Assembly: GCA_934630815.1 (NCBI GenBank) | Contig: CAKTWI010000005.1 | Coordinates: forward strand, 1-64,000 | DNA: 64,000 bases | Source: an uncultured Senegalimassilia sp. | GTDB taxonomy: Bacteria > Actinomycetota > Coriobacteriia > Coriobacteriales > Eggerthellaceae | Reading direction: 5' to 3' | Part shown: one piece after another, positions 14,038-23,768 of the stretch | How the letters are laid out: every line of letters starts with the position of its first letter | How positions within the stretch are numbered: position 1 is the stretch's first letter | The notes under the pieces: generated by a model | What the model was told of the DNA's origin: nothing | Databases searched by the model: none | What the model saw: the letters and a program-made list of their open reading frames with translations, nothing else | Made by a program: the position numbers and the translations under genes

Positions 14038-15531
14038 TTATGCGCCGAAGACCTGCTCGGTAACATGGTCGATACGGGCGAGTACGTCTGCGCGGGGCAT
14101 GAGCTCGATGGACTCGAACAGCGGCGGGGAGACCATGTTGCCGCACACGGCCACGCGCAGCGGCTGGAGCACGAACTTCAGCTTCATGTCCATGCTGTCG
14201 CACAGCTCGCGGCAGGCGGCCTCAAGGCCGGCTGCTTCCCAGGGGCGGGACTCGTCGGCCAGGATAGCGCGGCAGTTGGCCAGGGCCTCGTCGGCGCGGG
14301 CGCCTTCCTTGAGCAGCACCTTCTTCACCGACTTCTCGTCTAGCTCGGCGACGTTGGCGCCCCAGAACATGTAGGCGAGCTTCGCGGGCACCTCGTCGAG
14401 GCGCTGCAGGCGCTCGGAAACCAGCGGGTAGAGCTTTGCGTACCATTCCGGGCGCGCATCGATGTCGGCCTCGGATGCGCCGGCCTGCACGAGCCACGGG
14501 CGGCTTGCGGCCACCCACTCGTCGGCGCCCATGCGCTGGATGTACTGGCCGTTCATCCACTCGAGCTTGGTCTGGTCGAAGATGGCGTCCTTCTTCGTGA
14601 TGCGGTCCAGGTTGAACTTGGCGCACAGGGTCTCGCGGTCGATGATGGTGGTCTCGCCGTCAAGGCTCCAGCCCAGCAGCGCCAGGAAGTTCACCATGGT
14701 ATCGGGCAGGAAGCCGTTGTCGCGGAACTCCTCGACGCTGGCGGCGCCGTGGCGCTTGGACAGCTTGTGGCCGTCGGAGCCCAAGATCATGGACAGGTGC
14801 GCGAAGGTGGGCACGTCGTAGCCGAGGGCCTCGTAGATGAGGATCTGGCGCGGGGTGTTGGACAGGTGGTCGTCGCCGCGGATGACGTGGGTGATGCCCA
14901 TGTTGGCGTCGTCGCAGACCACGGCGAAGTTGTAGGTGGGCGTGCCGTCGGTGCGCACGACGATCATGTCGTCCATGACGTCGGCGGGGAAGGACATATG
15001 GCCGTAGACGGCATCGTCGAACTCGATGGGACCGTGCTCGAGCGGCACCTTGAGGCGCCACACGTGCGGCTCGCCGGCCTCGATGCGGCGGGCGGCCTCG
15101 GCAGGGTCGATGTCGCGGCACGTGCGGTCGTAGCCGGCATAGCCGCCTTCTTCCGCTTCGGCCTTCGCGCGCTTGGCGTCAAGCTCGTCTTTCGTGCAGA
15201 AGCACGGGTAGACCATGCCACGCTCCTTCAGGCGCTCAAGCGCCTCGGCGTAGGTGTCGAAGCGCTGGGTCTGGAAGTAGGGGCCGCACTCGCCGCCGAC
15301 CTCCGGGCCCTCGTCCCAGTCAAGGCCGAGCCACTTCATGGCGTTCAGGATGACCTGCGTGTTCTCCTCGGTGGAACGGGTGGGATCGGTGTCCTCGATG
15401 CGCAGGATGAAGGTGCCGCCGCAAGCGCGGGCGAACGCCCAGTTGTAGATGGCCGTGCGGGCGCCGCCGACGTGCAGCTTGCCCGTGGGGGAAGGTGCGA
15501 AACGGACGCGCACCGGTTTGCTCTCAGTCAT
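14038..15531 (-). CDS. gltX: Glutamyl-tRNA synthetase
   Basis: 497 residues, class I synthetase charging tRNA-Glu. The HIGH-type motif is in RFAPSPTGKLHVGGARTA and the KMSKS-type motif is KLSKRHGA. The editing-free catalytic domain and C-terminal anticodon-binding part have normal length. It could be discriminating or non-discriminating (also charging tRNA-Gln); the sequence by eye does not decide. RBS AGGA lies about 11 nt before ATG. It overlaps the upstream DUF1461 gene by 8 nt, so the two are co-transcribed. Confidence 0.95.
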   Translation of the reverse strand: MTESKPVRVRFAPSPTGKLHVGGARTAIYNWAFARACGGTFILRIEDTDPTRSTEENTQVILNAMKWLGLDWDEGPEVGGECGPYFQTQRFDTYAEALERLKERGMVYPCFCTKDELDAKRAKAEAEEGGYAGYDRTCRDIDPAEAARRIEAGEPHVWRLKVPLEHGPIEFDDAVYGHMSFPADVMDDMIVVRTDGTPTYNFAVVCDDANMGITHVIRGDDHLSNTPRQILIYEALGYDVPTFAHLSMILGSDGHKLSKRHGAASVEEFRDNGFLPDTMVNFLALLGWSLDGETTIIDRETLCAKFNLDRITKKDAIFDQTKLEWMNGQYIQRMGADEWVAASRPWLVQAGASEADIDARPEWYAKLYPLVSERLQRLDEVPAKLAYMFWGANVAELDEKSVKKVLLKEGARADEALANCRAILADESRPWEAAGLEAACRELCDSMDMKLKFVLQPLRVAVCGNMVSPPLFESIELMPRADVLARIDHVTEQVFGA

Positions 15532-16255
15532 GTTGCTTATGTCCTAACGTAAAACCAATAAGTACAGCAAGTATAGACAGGCCGCAGGTAACTGCAAGCC
15601 AGATGCCGCCCATGCCCATCCAAAAAGCGGTTGGATACAGGGTGATGAGCAGGCTGTCGTAGGGAAACGTCCAGGTTCCCGCTTGGAAGAACAGGCTGTG
15701 GTAGGCGGCGAACAGCCCGTCGAAGTCGATGGCCGCCCATGCTCCCAGCGCGCAAAACGTCGCGAGCACTAACCCGCCGCCCGCCATAAACGTGCATCCG
15801 AGCGCCCGCCGGCTGATGCGCACCGCCACGTGCGCAAGGCCTGCGATGCATAGCACGGCCACGATCACGAGAGCGGGTTTTGCCACGCTTGCCACGCGGT
15901 AGACGTCGTCGAGGTGGGAGATGGCGTCCGCCGGAAGGGTTCGTGCGGCGCTTTCCCTGCTCAGCGCGTTGGTGCGCCCGTTCGCCTCGGTGGCGGCGTT
16001 GGCCTTGGCGATGGTGGCGTCAAGCTTTTCGCGGTCGTTATCATCGAAGGTGTAATGTTTGCCGGCTATGGCCATGGAGGCCAGCTCGTCGGCAGTGAAC
16101 GGGGTTTTCGGTTGGTCGCAGCCGGAAAGCGCCCGCGACAGGGTTGCGGTTGCCGCGTCGGGGATGGCGACGGCGGCGAAGCCGGCGCCGATGAGCGTCA
16201 CGGCCAGCAGCAGCACGCTGCCGAAGGCGACGATTCCGTTTAACAATCGGGTCAT
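15524..16255 (-). CDS. DUF1461 (TIGR01906-type) integral membrane protein
   Basis: 243 residues. There is an N-terminal membrane segment, an external loop of about 85 residues, then three or four more segments. The stretch YHSLFFQAGTWTFPYDSLL followed by TLYPTAFW is the hallmark of the DUF1461 family. Its function is unknown in most bacteria; relatives in Gram-positive bacteria have been linked to lipoprotein N-terminal modification, which I cannot confirm here. The stop overlaps the start of gltX. Confidence 0.8.
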   Translation of the reverse strand: MTRLLNGIVAFGSVLLLAVTLIGAGFAAVAIPDAATATLSRALSGCDQPKTPFTADELASMAIAGKHYTFDDNDREKLDATIAKANAATEANGRTNALSRESAARTLPADAISHLDDVYRVASVAKPALVIVAVLCIAGLAHVAVRISRRALGCTFMAGGGLVLATFCALGAWAAIDFDGLFAAYHSLFFQAGTWTFPYDSLLITLYPTAFWMGMGGIWLAVTCGLSILAVLIGFTLGHKQHD

Positions 16256-16290
16256 GGGAATAAGGGCCTCGCAGGTCTCGGGGGAAGGGT

Positions 16291-16332
16291 GAAAACGCCA
16301 GCGGCCCCCGCGTCTTGGGACTTGGGGGCCGC
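16291..16332 (-). terminator. Terminator of the ATP-grasp gene
   Basis: GCGGCCCCC (16301-16309) pairs with GGGGGCCGC (16324-16332). Reading the minus strand, TGGCGTTTTC follows. Confidence 0.75.
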
Positions 16333-16355
16333 GGGCTTTGCGAATCGGGCGCGTG

Positions 16356-17756
16356 CTAGTCGACCCAGATGGTGGCGCAGGTGATGCCCTTCATGGGCTT
16401 GCTGATGGTGGGGTAGGGCCCTAAGCGGCTGAAGATGCCCTGGAACGTGCCGTTGTAGCAGTACAGGCCCTCCAGGTTGTTGTACAGCACCGGTTCGCGT
16501 TGCACCTGGTCATCGGCCAGGTCGGCGATATCGTCGTCGGGCGTGAGAATCTGCGTCTTGAACGGCGTGATGTATCGCTGCACCAAGAAGGGCGCGCCGG
16601 CGGCTCCGTTTGCGAACTTCTCGATGATCTGCTCCCATTGCTCCTGCGTTTGGAAGCAGCCCGCGTACACGTCGGCCGCGCCGTAGGCGTCGGTGGGCTT
16701 GATGATCCAGGCGTCCTTGTCGGCGCGGATGGCGTCAAGGTCGACTTCCTTCTCGTCAAGGTAGCGCGTCTGCGGGACGGTGCGCTCGACGAACGCGATT
16801 TCCTCGGGCGTCAAAAATGCCTGCGTGGCAGGGTTGAACAGCGCCTCGAAGATCTGCTTGTCGTGCACGATGTGGCCGGCAAAGCTGCCGATAAGCGCCA
16901 CCTTCTGCGTCTTGACGGCTTCGATGAGCGCCTGCGATTCGTCCCAGAACTCAAGTACGTCGTTGGTGACGCAGCGGCGCCAGATGGCGTGGACGGGCTG
17001 GCATTCCTTATCGCGCAGCACTTCGCCGTCGAAGGTCAAATCGCGCACGTCGCACACCGTGCAGGGGTGGCCGGCCTCGGTGAAGCGCTTCGCGAACAGG
17101 TGGAACTCGTCGACCACGCCGTTTTGCAGGTAGTCGCAGATGGCGAAGCGGGGGTTTTCCACGCGATGCTCGTAGGTGGCGTAGATGGCGGCGAATTCGC
17201 GCACCCATGCGTCGAACAGCTCGCAGCCCTCCACGTGATGGCGGCGTGCGAACTCTTTAAAGGTGGTCGTCTCCTCCACCGAATGCGTGATCTCGCGGTT
17301 CTCGTTCATGCCCGAGCTGCCGTCGCCGTTGAACTCGCAAAACGCCACGTCGCCGGTGTTCTCATCGAGGAAGATGTCGAAGCGGGCGAAGGGGAGCAGC
17401 GCGTCGTAGCCGCGCGGGACCAGAATGAGCTCGGCCAAGCGCGGGTCGTAGTCGAAGATCTTGCGGTACTCGGCGTCGTCGAGGTAGCGTTGCATGACCT
17501 TGCACAGGATGCGATGCGTAGTTTCCACCACCTCGCGCATGACCTGGCGCGATGCGGCGTCGTAGAGCTTCGGCACGAAGCTGGTGGACACAACGCGATG
17601 GTGCACGATGGCGGTGGAGGAGTCCATGTAGGCGCGTGCGGCGCGGCGGCCGGGGATGTCGCCGTCAAGCGATTCGGCGATATCGATGTACTCCTGGGTA
17701 TACGCGGCGTTCTTGAAAACGGGCTGGTCGGCAGGCTGGGGTGCGGTATGCGTCAT
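16356..17756 (-). CDS. Glutathionylspermidine synthase-like ATP-grasp protein
   Basis: 466 residues. Motifs such as FARFDIFLDE, FCEFNGDGSSGMNENREI, WIIKPTDAYGAADVYAG and PFLVQRYI fit the GSP_synth ATP-grasp fold, which joins a carboxylate to an amine using ATP. True glutathionylspermidine is not expected in this lineage, so the substrate is unknown. I chose the start at 17756, with AGAGGAC upstream; the longer open frame adds 72 residues of non-protein-like sequence. The gene is divergent from metK across 320 nt. Confidence 0.75.
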   Translation of the reverse strand: MTHTAPQPADQPVFKNAAYTQEYIDIAESLDGDIPGRRAARAYMDSSTAIVHHRVVSTSFVPKLYDAASRQVMREVVETTHRILCKVMQRYLDDAEYRKIFDYDPRLAELILVPRGYDALLPFARFDIFLDENTGDVAFCEFNGDGSSGMNENREITHSVEETTTFKEFARRHHVEGCELFDAWVREFAAIYATYEHRVENPRFAICDYLQNGVVDEFHLFAKRFTEAGHPCTVCDVRDLTFDGEVLRDKECQPVHAIWRRCVTNDVLEFWDESQALIEAVKTQKVALIGSFAGHIVHDKQIFEALFNPATQAFLTPEEIAFVERTVPQTRYLDEKEVDLDAIRADKDAWIIKPTDAYGAADVYAGCFQTQEQWEQIIEKFANGAAGAPFLVQRYITPFKTQILTPDDDIADLADDQVQREPVLYNNLEGLYCYNGTFQGIFSRLGPYPTISKPMKGITCATIWVD

Positions 17757-17977
17757 GCGTCCTCTTTTCCCGATCGGGTTGGTTTCCGCCCAGTTTAGCA
17801 AACGGGGCGGCGTGTGGATGCGGTACGGCCGGGAACCTCCGATACGCCCATATACCGCGCGTGCGAATATATGGTGATTCCACGAGCGCGACGGGCAGGG
17901 CATACAAAATGATGCCCGTGTGGTATCGTTCGCAGCTAGCATAAACGCGGACGGAGCGCACCGTCCGAACATATCCG

Positions 17978-18068
17978 TTTATCAAGAGTCGGGGGAGAGG
18001 GTTGGCTCGCAGATCCCGACACCAACCTGGCGCAAAAGCGTCAAGGTGGTCCGGCCGACAACGATGAA
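17978..18068 (+). ncRNA. SAM-I (S-box)-like riboswitch controlling metK
   Basis: The landmarks of a SAM-I aptamer appear in order: P1 5' strand TTTATC followed by AAGAG (17978-17988), a G-rich P2 strand GTCGGGGG and GAGGG, the P2 3' side CCCGAC (18014-18019), CCAACC, a P3 hairpin TGGCGC-AAAA-GCGTCA, then AAGGTGGTCC. The P1 3' strand GATGAA (18063-18068) pairs with TTTATC. The usual GCAACC is CCAACC here, so this is a variant. P1 runs directly into the metK Shine-Dalgarno, implying translational control. Two more hairpins lie upstream, at about 17888-17918 and 17948-17967. Confidence 0.72.
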
Positions 18069-18080
18069 GGAGGAACATCA

Positions 18081-19346
18081 ATGGCCAACGCGCATTCTTC
18101 TTACCTGTTCACGTCCGAGTCCGTCACCGAGGGTCATCCCGACAAGGTGTGCGACCAGATCTCCGACGCCGTGCTCGACGCCATCCTTGAGAAGGAGATC
18201 GAGCTTGCCGGGCAGGGCTACGTCTCCCCGTCCGGCCAACCGGCCGACCCCACGCAGGTGCGCTGCGCCTGCGAGACCATGGCCACTACCGGCATGATCA
18301 TCGTGGCCGGCGAGATCCGCACCCAGGCCTACGTCGATGTGCCCGCCCTTGCGCGCGAGGTGCTGCGTGAAATTGGTTACGATCGCGCGAAGTACGGCTT
18401 CGACTGCGATACCTGCGGCGTGCTCAACGCCATCCACGACCAAAGCCCTGACATCGCCCAGGGCGTCGATGAGAGCTACGAGGCCCAGCACGGCCAGGCG
18501 GGCGACGACCCCTACGAGAAGGTCGGCGCCGGCGACCAGGGCATGATGTTCGGCTACGCCTGCGACGAGACGTCCACGCTCATGCCCATGCCCATCTACC
18601 TGGCACAGCGCATGGCCGAGCAGCTGGCCGCGGTGCGCAAGAACGGCACCATGCCCTACCTGCGCCCCGACGGCAAGACCCAGGTCTCGGTCCGCTACAT
18701 CGACGACAAGCCCGTCAACGTGGAGAAGGTCGTGGTGTCCACGCAGCATTCCGAGGAAATCTCCACCGAGCAGCTGCGCGCTGAGATCGAGGCCAACGTC
18801 ATCCGCCCCGTGCTCGAGCGCGAGGGCGTGGAGCTTGCCCCCAACGCCGGCATCCACATCAACCCCACCGGCCGCTTCGTTATCGGCGGCCCCATGGGCG
18901 ACTGCGGCCTGACCGGTCGTAAGATCATCGTCGACACCTACGGCGGCATGGGCCGTCACGGCGGCGGCGCATTCAGCGGCAAGGACTGCACGAAGGTCGA
19001 CCGTTCCGCGGCCTACGCCGCCCGCTGGGTTGCCAAGAACGTGGTTGCCGCGGGTCTGGCGCATCGCTGCGAGGTGCAGGTGGCCTATGCCATCGGCATG
19101 GCCCGCCCCGTGTCCGTCATGGTCGATACGTTCGGCACCGAGTGCGTGCCCGTGGCCGATATCGAGCGCGCCATCGGCGAGGTCTTCGACCTGCGCCCCG
19201 GCGCCATCATCGACGACCTGGACCTGCGCCGTCCCATTTACCGCAAGACGGCCGCCTATGGCCACTTCGGCCGCGAGCTTCCCGAGTTCACTTGGGAGGC
19301 AACCGGCCGCGCGGATGCGCTGCGCAAGGCCTGCGGTCTGGAGTAA
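18081..19346 (+). CDS. metK: S-adenosylmethionine synthetase
   Basis: 421 residues; makes SAM from methionine and ATP. Clear motifs: [23 protein letters not shown] at the N-terminus (substrate and metal binding; given in parts as GHPDKVCDQ), [12 protein letters not shown] in the middle and [19 protein letters not shown] near residue 295. A strong SD, AAGGAGG (18067-18073), lies 7 nt before ATG. It is preceded by a SAM-I-like riboswitch, so SAM should repress its own synthesis. It is monocistronic by appearance, with a structured terminator about 150 nt downstream. Confidence 0.97.
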   Translation: MANAHSSYLFTSESVTEGHPDKVCDQISDAVLDAILEKEIELAGQGYVSPSGQPADPTQVRCACETMATTGMIIVAGEIRTQAYVDVPALAREVLREIGYDRAKYGFDCDTCGVLNAIHDQSPDIAQGVDESYEAQHGQAGDDPYEKVGAGDQGMMFGYACDETSTLMPMPIYLAQRMAEQLAAVRKNGTMPYLRPDGKTQVSVRYIDDKPVNVEKVVVSTQHSEEISTEQLRAEIEANVIRPVLEREGVELAPNAGIHINPTGRFVIGGPMGDCGLTGRKIIVDTYGGMGRHGGGAFSGKDCTKVDRSAAYAARWVAKNVVAAGLAHRCEVQVAYAIGMARPVSVMVDTFGTECVPVADIERAIGEVFDLRPGAIIDDLDLRRPIYRKTAAYGHFGRELPEFTWEATGRADALRKACGLE

Positions 19347-19493
19347 GCGTTTCTGGCGTCTTTCGGCGGAAGGGCGTGGCGTATGGTCGGCTTTCGCCGA
19401 TTGCGGCGCGTGTTACGAAATGAGGCCGGGCCGGGATCGGCTTGGGAGCCCGCTGCAAACGACGGCGGACATGATTGATATCGCGAAATAGGG

Positions 19494-19564
19494 AAAGCCC
19501 GCTGGAAGCAAGTGCGGCGTAGCCCGGGGTTCCGGGATATGCCGCGTTTGCCGGCGGGCTTTTC
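19494..19564 (+). terminator. Large structured terminator after metK
   Basis: AAAGCCCGC (19494-19502) pairs with GCGGGCTTT (19554-19562), followed by TTCTGT. The roughly 50-nt apical part contains an inner stem GCGGC/GCCGC with a GC-rich top. Confidence 0.6.
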
Positions 19565-19763
19565 TGTACTTCGAGCTTGCTGCGGGGCTATCGCCCTGCG
19601 GGAGACAGCCGTGCGAGTGCGTGCGGGCGTTACTTCGCCATCCCTATCGAACGGTCGCGGCGCCGACTGGTATGTGCGACCGACGGGAGAATCGGGCACG
19701 AGTGCAGAGGATTCTCTAAAAGCGAATATCTGTTCGCTTTCTCGATTGCTTTCCGTGAAACGC

Positions 19764-19772
19764 TGGTATACT
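19764..19772 (+). promoter_or_regulatory. Extended -10 promoter, predicted leaderless priA transcript
   Basis: TGG followed by TATACT (19767-19772) lies only 8 nt before the ATG at 19781, and no Shine-Dalgarno is present. A -35-like TTGCTT lies 15 nt upstream. Transcription would start at or next to the A of ATG. Confidence 0.6.
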
Positions 19773-19780
19773 GGTGCGCT

Positions 19781-22336
19781 ATGAAACTGGCATCTGTGAT
19801 CTTGGACATACCTACGCAGGCGCTCGATGCGCCTTATACCTATGCAGTCCCTGAAGAGGGGCTGTTCGCCGCCGCATGCGAAGGCGCGGGCGACTGTGAT
19901 GACGGCCCGCTTGGGCGCGACTTCGCCATTTCGGTGGGCTGCGCTGTGCTGGTGCCGTTCGGTCACCGGCGCGCCGTGGGCTTCGTGGTGTCGATCGGCG
20001 AATACGGGCAGCCCGGCGGGCCGCAGTGGCCGCAGGGCATCGACGCGGGCAAGCTCAAGGCCATCGAGCGCGCCGTCAGTCAGCCGTACTTCGATGAAGA
20101 GGGCGCCGGCTGCGCCCAATGGCTTTCCGAACGCTATATTGCGCCGTTGTCGGCGTGCGTGCGCTTGTTCACGCCGCCTGGCGGCGTGCCGCGCATGGTG
20201 CACGGGCGCGATGGCCGTTGGCGCCTCGAGCAGCCCGCGGTCGGCCAGGTCGACGATCGCTGGGTGGTCGCTGGCCCGGCGTTTTCCGAGTTCACACCCC
20301 GCGCAAACGCCGTCAAGCAGGTCGCGGTCATGGAGGCCTTGCGCGGCGGTCAGCTGCGCGTGAGCGAATTGACCGCTCAGATGGGGTCGGTTTCTTCCAC
20401 GCTCAAGGCCTTGGAGGCGAAGGGCGCGGTCGTCATCGAGCATCGCCGCCGTATGCGCGGGTTTTCCGAAGATGCGGCGCGTATGGCGCAGCGCGCGATA
20501 TCGGGCGCTGTCGGGGGTGCGGCTGGCGAAGAGGCGGTCGGCTTTGAGGAGGCTGCTGGCGGGGACGATGTCGAACGGGGAGGCGCCCGCTTCGCGACTG
20601 GCTGCGAAGGCCATGCTGGCCGGTCTTGCGGCGGCGTCGGCCTAGCTGCCGGCAATGAGGGCGCTGTGCACGCTCCTTCGCCGAAACCGCAGCTGACCCC
20701 GGGCCAGGCTCAGGCGCTCGACGCCATCGCCGCCGCCTGCGACGCTGCCGATGGCCACGTGGTGCTCGTCGACGGTGTCACGGGTTCGGGCAAAACCGAG
20801 GTGTATCTGCAGGCCATCGAGCGTGTCCTCGCACAGGGTCGCACGGCGTGCGTGCTCGTTCCCGAGATCTCGCTCACCCCGCAGACGGTGGGGCGCTTCC
20901 GTGGCCGCTTCGGCGATACCGTGGCGGTCATGCATTCGCGCATGTCGGCCGGGGAGCGTTACGACCAATGGGACTTCATACGCAGCGGCGCGGCCCGCGT
21001 GGTGGTGGGCGCGCGCAGCGCGCTTTTCACCCCGCTTGTCAATGTGGGCCTCTACGTCATCGACGAGGAGCACGAAGGCAGCTATAAGCAGGACAGCGCC
21101 CCGCGCTATCATGCGCGCGAGGTCGCGTGCTGGATGGCCCGGCGCAGCGGCGCTGCGGTGGTGCTCGGCAGCGCCACGCCCTCGATCGAGGCGCTTTACC
21201 GGTGCGCGAAGCATCCGCGCTGGACCCAGGTCCGCTTGCCCGAGCGCGCCAACGGCCGCCCGATGCCCGATATCCGCGTGGTGGACATGGCGCGTGAGTT
21301 CGCCGAAGGTTCTCGTTCCATGTTCTCGGCCGCCCTTACGCGGGCCTTGCAAGAGGAGCTTTCGCAAGGGCGCAAAGCGGTGCTTCTGCTCAATCAGCGC
21401 GGTTTCGCGAAGTTTTTGCTGTGCCGCGAATGCGGCTTCGTGCCGAAATGCCCGCACTGCGACACGTCGCTGACCTATCACGAGCGCGGCAACTTCCTGG
21501 CATGCCACCATTGCGGCTATCGTCAGGCGTCGCCGGCGGTGTGCCCCGAATGCTCGAGCCCTTATCTGAAGAAGTTCGGCGCGGGAACGCAGCGCGTGGA
21601 AGATGAGCTGCGCTGCGTGCTCGACGCCATGCCCGGGGTGGGGGAGGGCGTGCCCATCATCCGCATGGACGCCGACACCACCGGCGGGAAGGGCGCTCAC
21701 GAGCGGCTGCTCGAGCAGTTCGCGTCGGCTCAGGCGGCGGTGCTGCTGGGCACGCAGATGATCGCGAAGGGCCTTGACTTCGACGACGTCACCCTGGTGG
21801 GCGTCATCAACGCCGACACGCAGCTGCAGCTGCCCGATTTCCGTGCCCATGAGCGCACGTTCGACCTGATCGAACAGGTGGCAGGCCGCGCCGGGCGCGC
21901 ACAGCTGCCCGGGCGCGTACTCGTGCAAACCTACGAGGCCGACGCTGCGCCCATCCGGGCCGCAGCTCGTTACGACCGCGCGCTGTTCCTGCGCGACGAG
22001 CTGCCCAAGCGCAAGATGCTCGGATATCCGCCCTACGTGCGCATGGCAAACGTGCTGGTATGGGGCGCCCACGAGGCCGACGTCGCGGCGCTCGCCCGCG
22101 AGCTTGCGGCTGAGCTTGCCGAGCAAGCGCAGGCATTCGGTGGCGACGGGTGGAACGTGCTGCCGGCAACTCCGTGCGTGTTGGCGAAGCTTCGCAACAC
22201 ATATCGCTGGCATGTGGTGGTCAAGTGCCCCGCCGACGCCGACGTGTCCGCAGTGCTGCTGCCGGTGTTCCGCCGCCGCAAGGCCGACAAGTGGGTGAAC
22301 GTCGCCGTGGACATCGACCCCGACGACTTGCTCTGA
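19781..22336 (+). CDS. priA: Primosomal protein N' (replication restart helicase)
   Basis: 851 residues. The N-terminal part is the 3'-DNA-binding and winged-helix region. The helicase follows with Walker A GVTGSGKTEVYL and DEEHEGSYKQ, then the zinc-binding insert with four CxxC pairs (CRECGF, CPHCDTS, CHHCGY, CPECSS), then motif VI QVAGRAGRAQ. It reloads the replisome at stalled forks. A Gly/Ala/Glu-rich insert of about 75 residues (about 245-310) separates the DNA-binding part from the helicase. The start at 19781 gives the standard MKLASVILDIP N-terminus. The longer upstream frame is not conserved-looking. Confidence 0.93.
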   Translation: MKLASVILDIPTQALDAPYTYAVPEEGLFAAACEGAGDCDDGPLGRDFAISVGCAVLVPFGHRRAVGFVVSIGEYGQPGGPQWPQGIDAGKLKAIERAVSQPYFDEEGAGCAQWLSERYIAPLSACVRLFTPPGGVPRMVHGRDGRWRLEQPAVGQVDDRWVVAGPAFSEFTPRANAVKQVAVMEALRGGQLRVSELTAQMGSVSSTLKALEAKGAVVIEHRRRMRGFSEDAARMAQRAISGAVGGAAGEEAVGFEEAAGGDDVERGGARFATGCEGHAGRSCGGVGLAAGNEGAVHAPSPKPQLTPGQAQALDAIAAACDAADGHVVLVDGVTGSGKTEVYLQAIERVLAQGRTACVLVPEISLTPQTVGRFRGRFGDTVAVMHSRMSAGERYDQWDFIRSGAARVVVGARSALFTPLVNVGLYVIDEEHEGSYKQDSAPRYHAREVACWMARRSGAAVVLGSATPSIEALYRCAKHPRWTQVRLPERANGRPMPDIRVVDMAREFAEGSRSMFSAALTRALQEELSQGRKAVLLLNQRGFAKFLLCRECGFVPKCPHCDTSLTYHERGNFLACHHCGYRQASPAVCPECSSPYLKKFGAGTQRVEDELRCVLDAMPGVGEGVPIIRMDADTTGGKGAHERLLEQFASAQAAVLLGTQMIAKGLDFDDVTLVGVINADTQLQLPDFRAHERTFDLIEQVAGRAGRAQLPGRVLVQTYEADAAPIRAAARYDRALFLRDELPKRKMLGYPPYVRMANVLVWGAHEADVAALARELAAELAEQAQAFGGDGWNVLPATPCVLAKLRNTYRWHVVVKCPADADVSAVLLPVFRRRKADKWVNVAVDIDPDDLL

Positions 22337-22356
22337 CGTGCAGATTATGCTATCTT
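22328..22356 (+). promoter_or_regulatory. Promoter of rpoD
   Basis: -35 TTGCTC (22328-22333), 17-nt spacer, -10 TATCTT (22351-22356). The -35 overlaps the last codons of priA. Confidence 0.5.
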
Positions 22357-22430
22357 AATTTGATGCATATTTGCGCCCATTTGCGGAATGGCAATAGGCG
22401 CGTTTTTTATCCTGTCGAAAGGAAGAACAC

Positions 22431-23684
<1,254 letters not shown>

Positions 23685-23687
23685 CGG

Positions 23688-23717
23688 AAACGCGGGTCGA
23701 AAGGCCCGCGTTTCTTT
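23688..23717 (+). terminator. Terminator of rpoD
   Basis: GAAACGCGGG (23688-23697) pairs with CCCGCGTTTC (23704-23713), followed by TTTT. Confidence 0.88.
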
Positions 23718-23768
23718 TCGGGTGCGAAACGCCCGAAACTAGGTCCACCGCCCATGAAAGGCACCCAG

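Larger units (their letters stand above)
19347..19780. other. Intergenic region between metK and priA
   Basis: 434 nt. Short frames here are not protein-like. It contains the structured terminator at 19494-19564 and, at its right end, the priA promoter. The priA frame is open through part of this region but lacks conserved sequence there. Confidence 0.6.
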
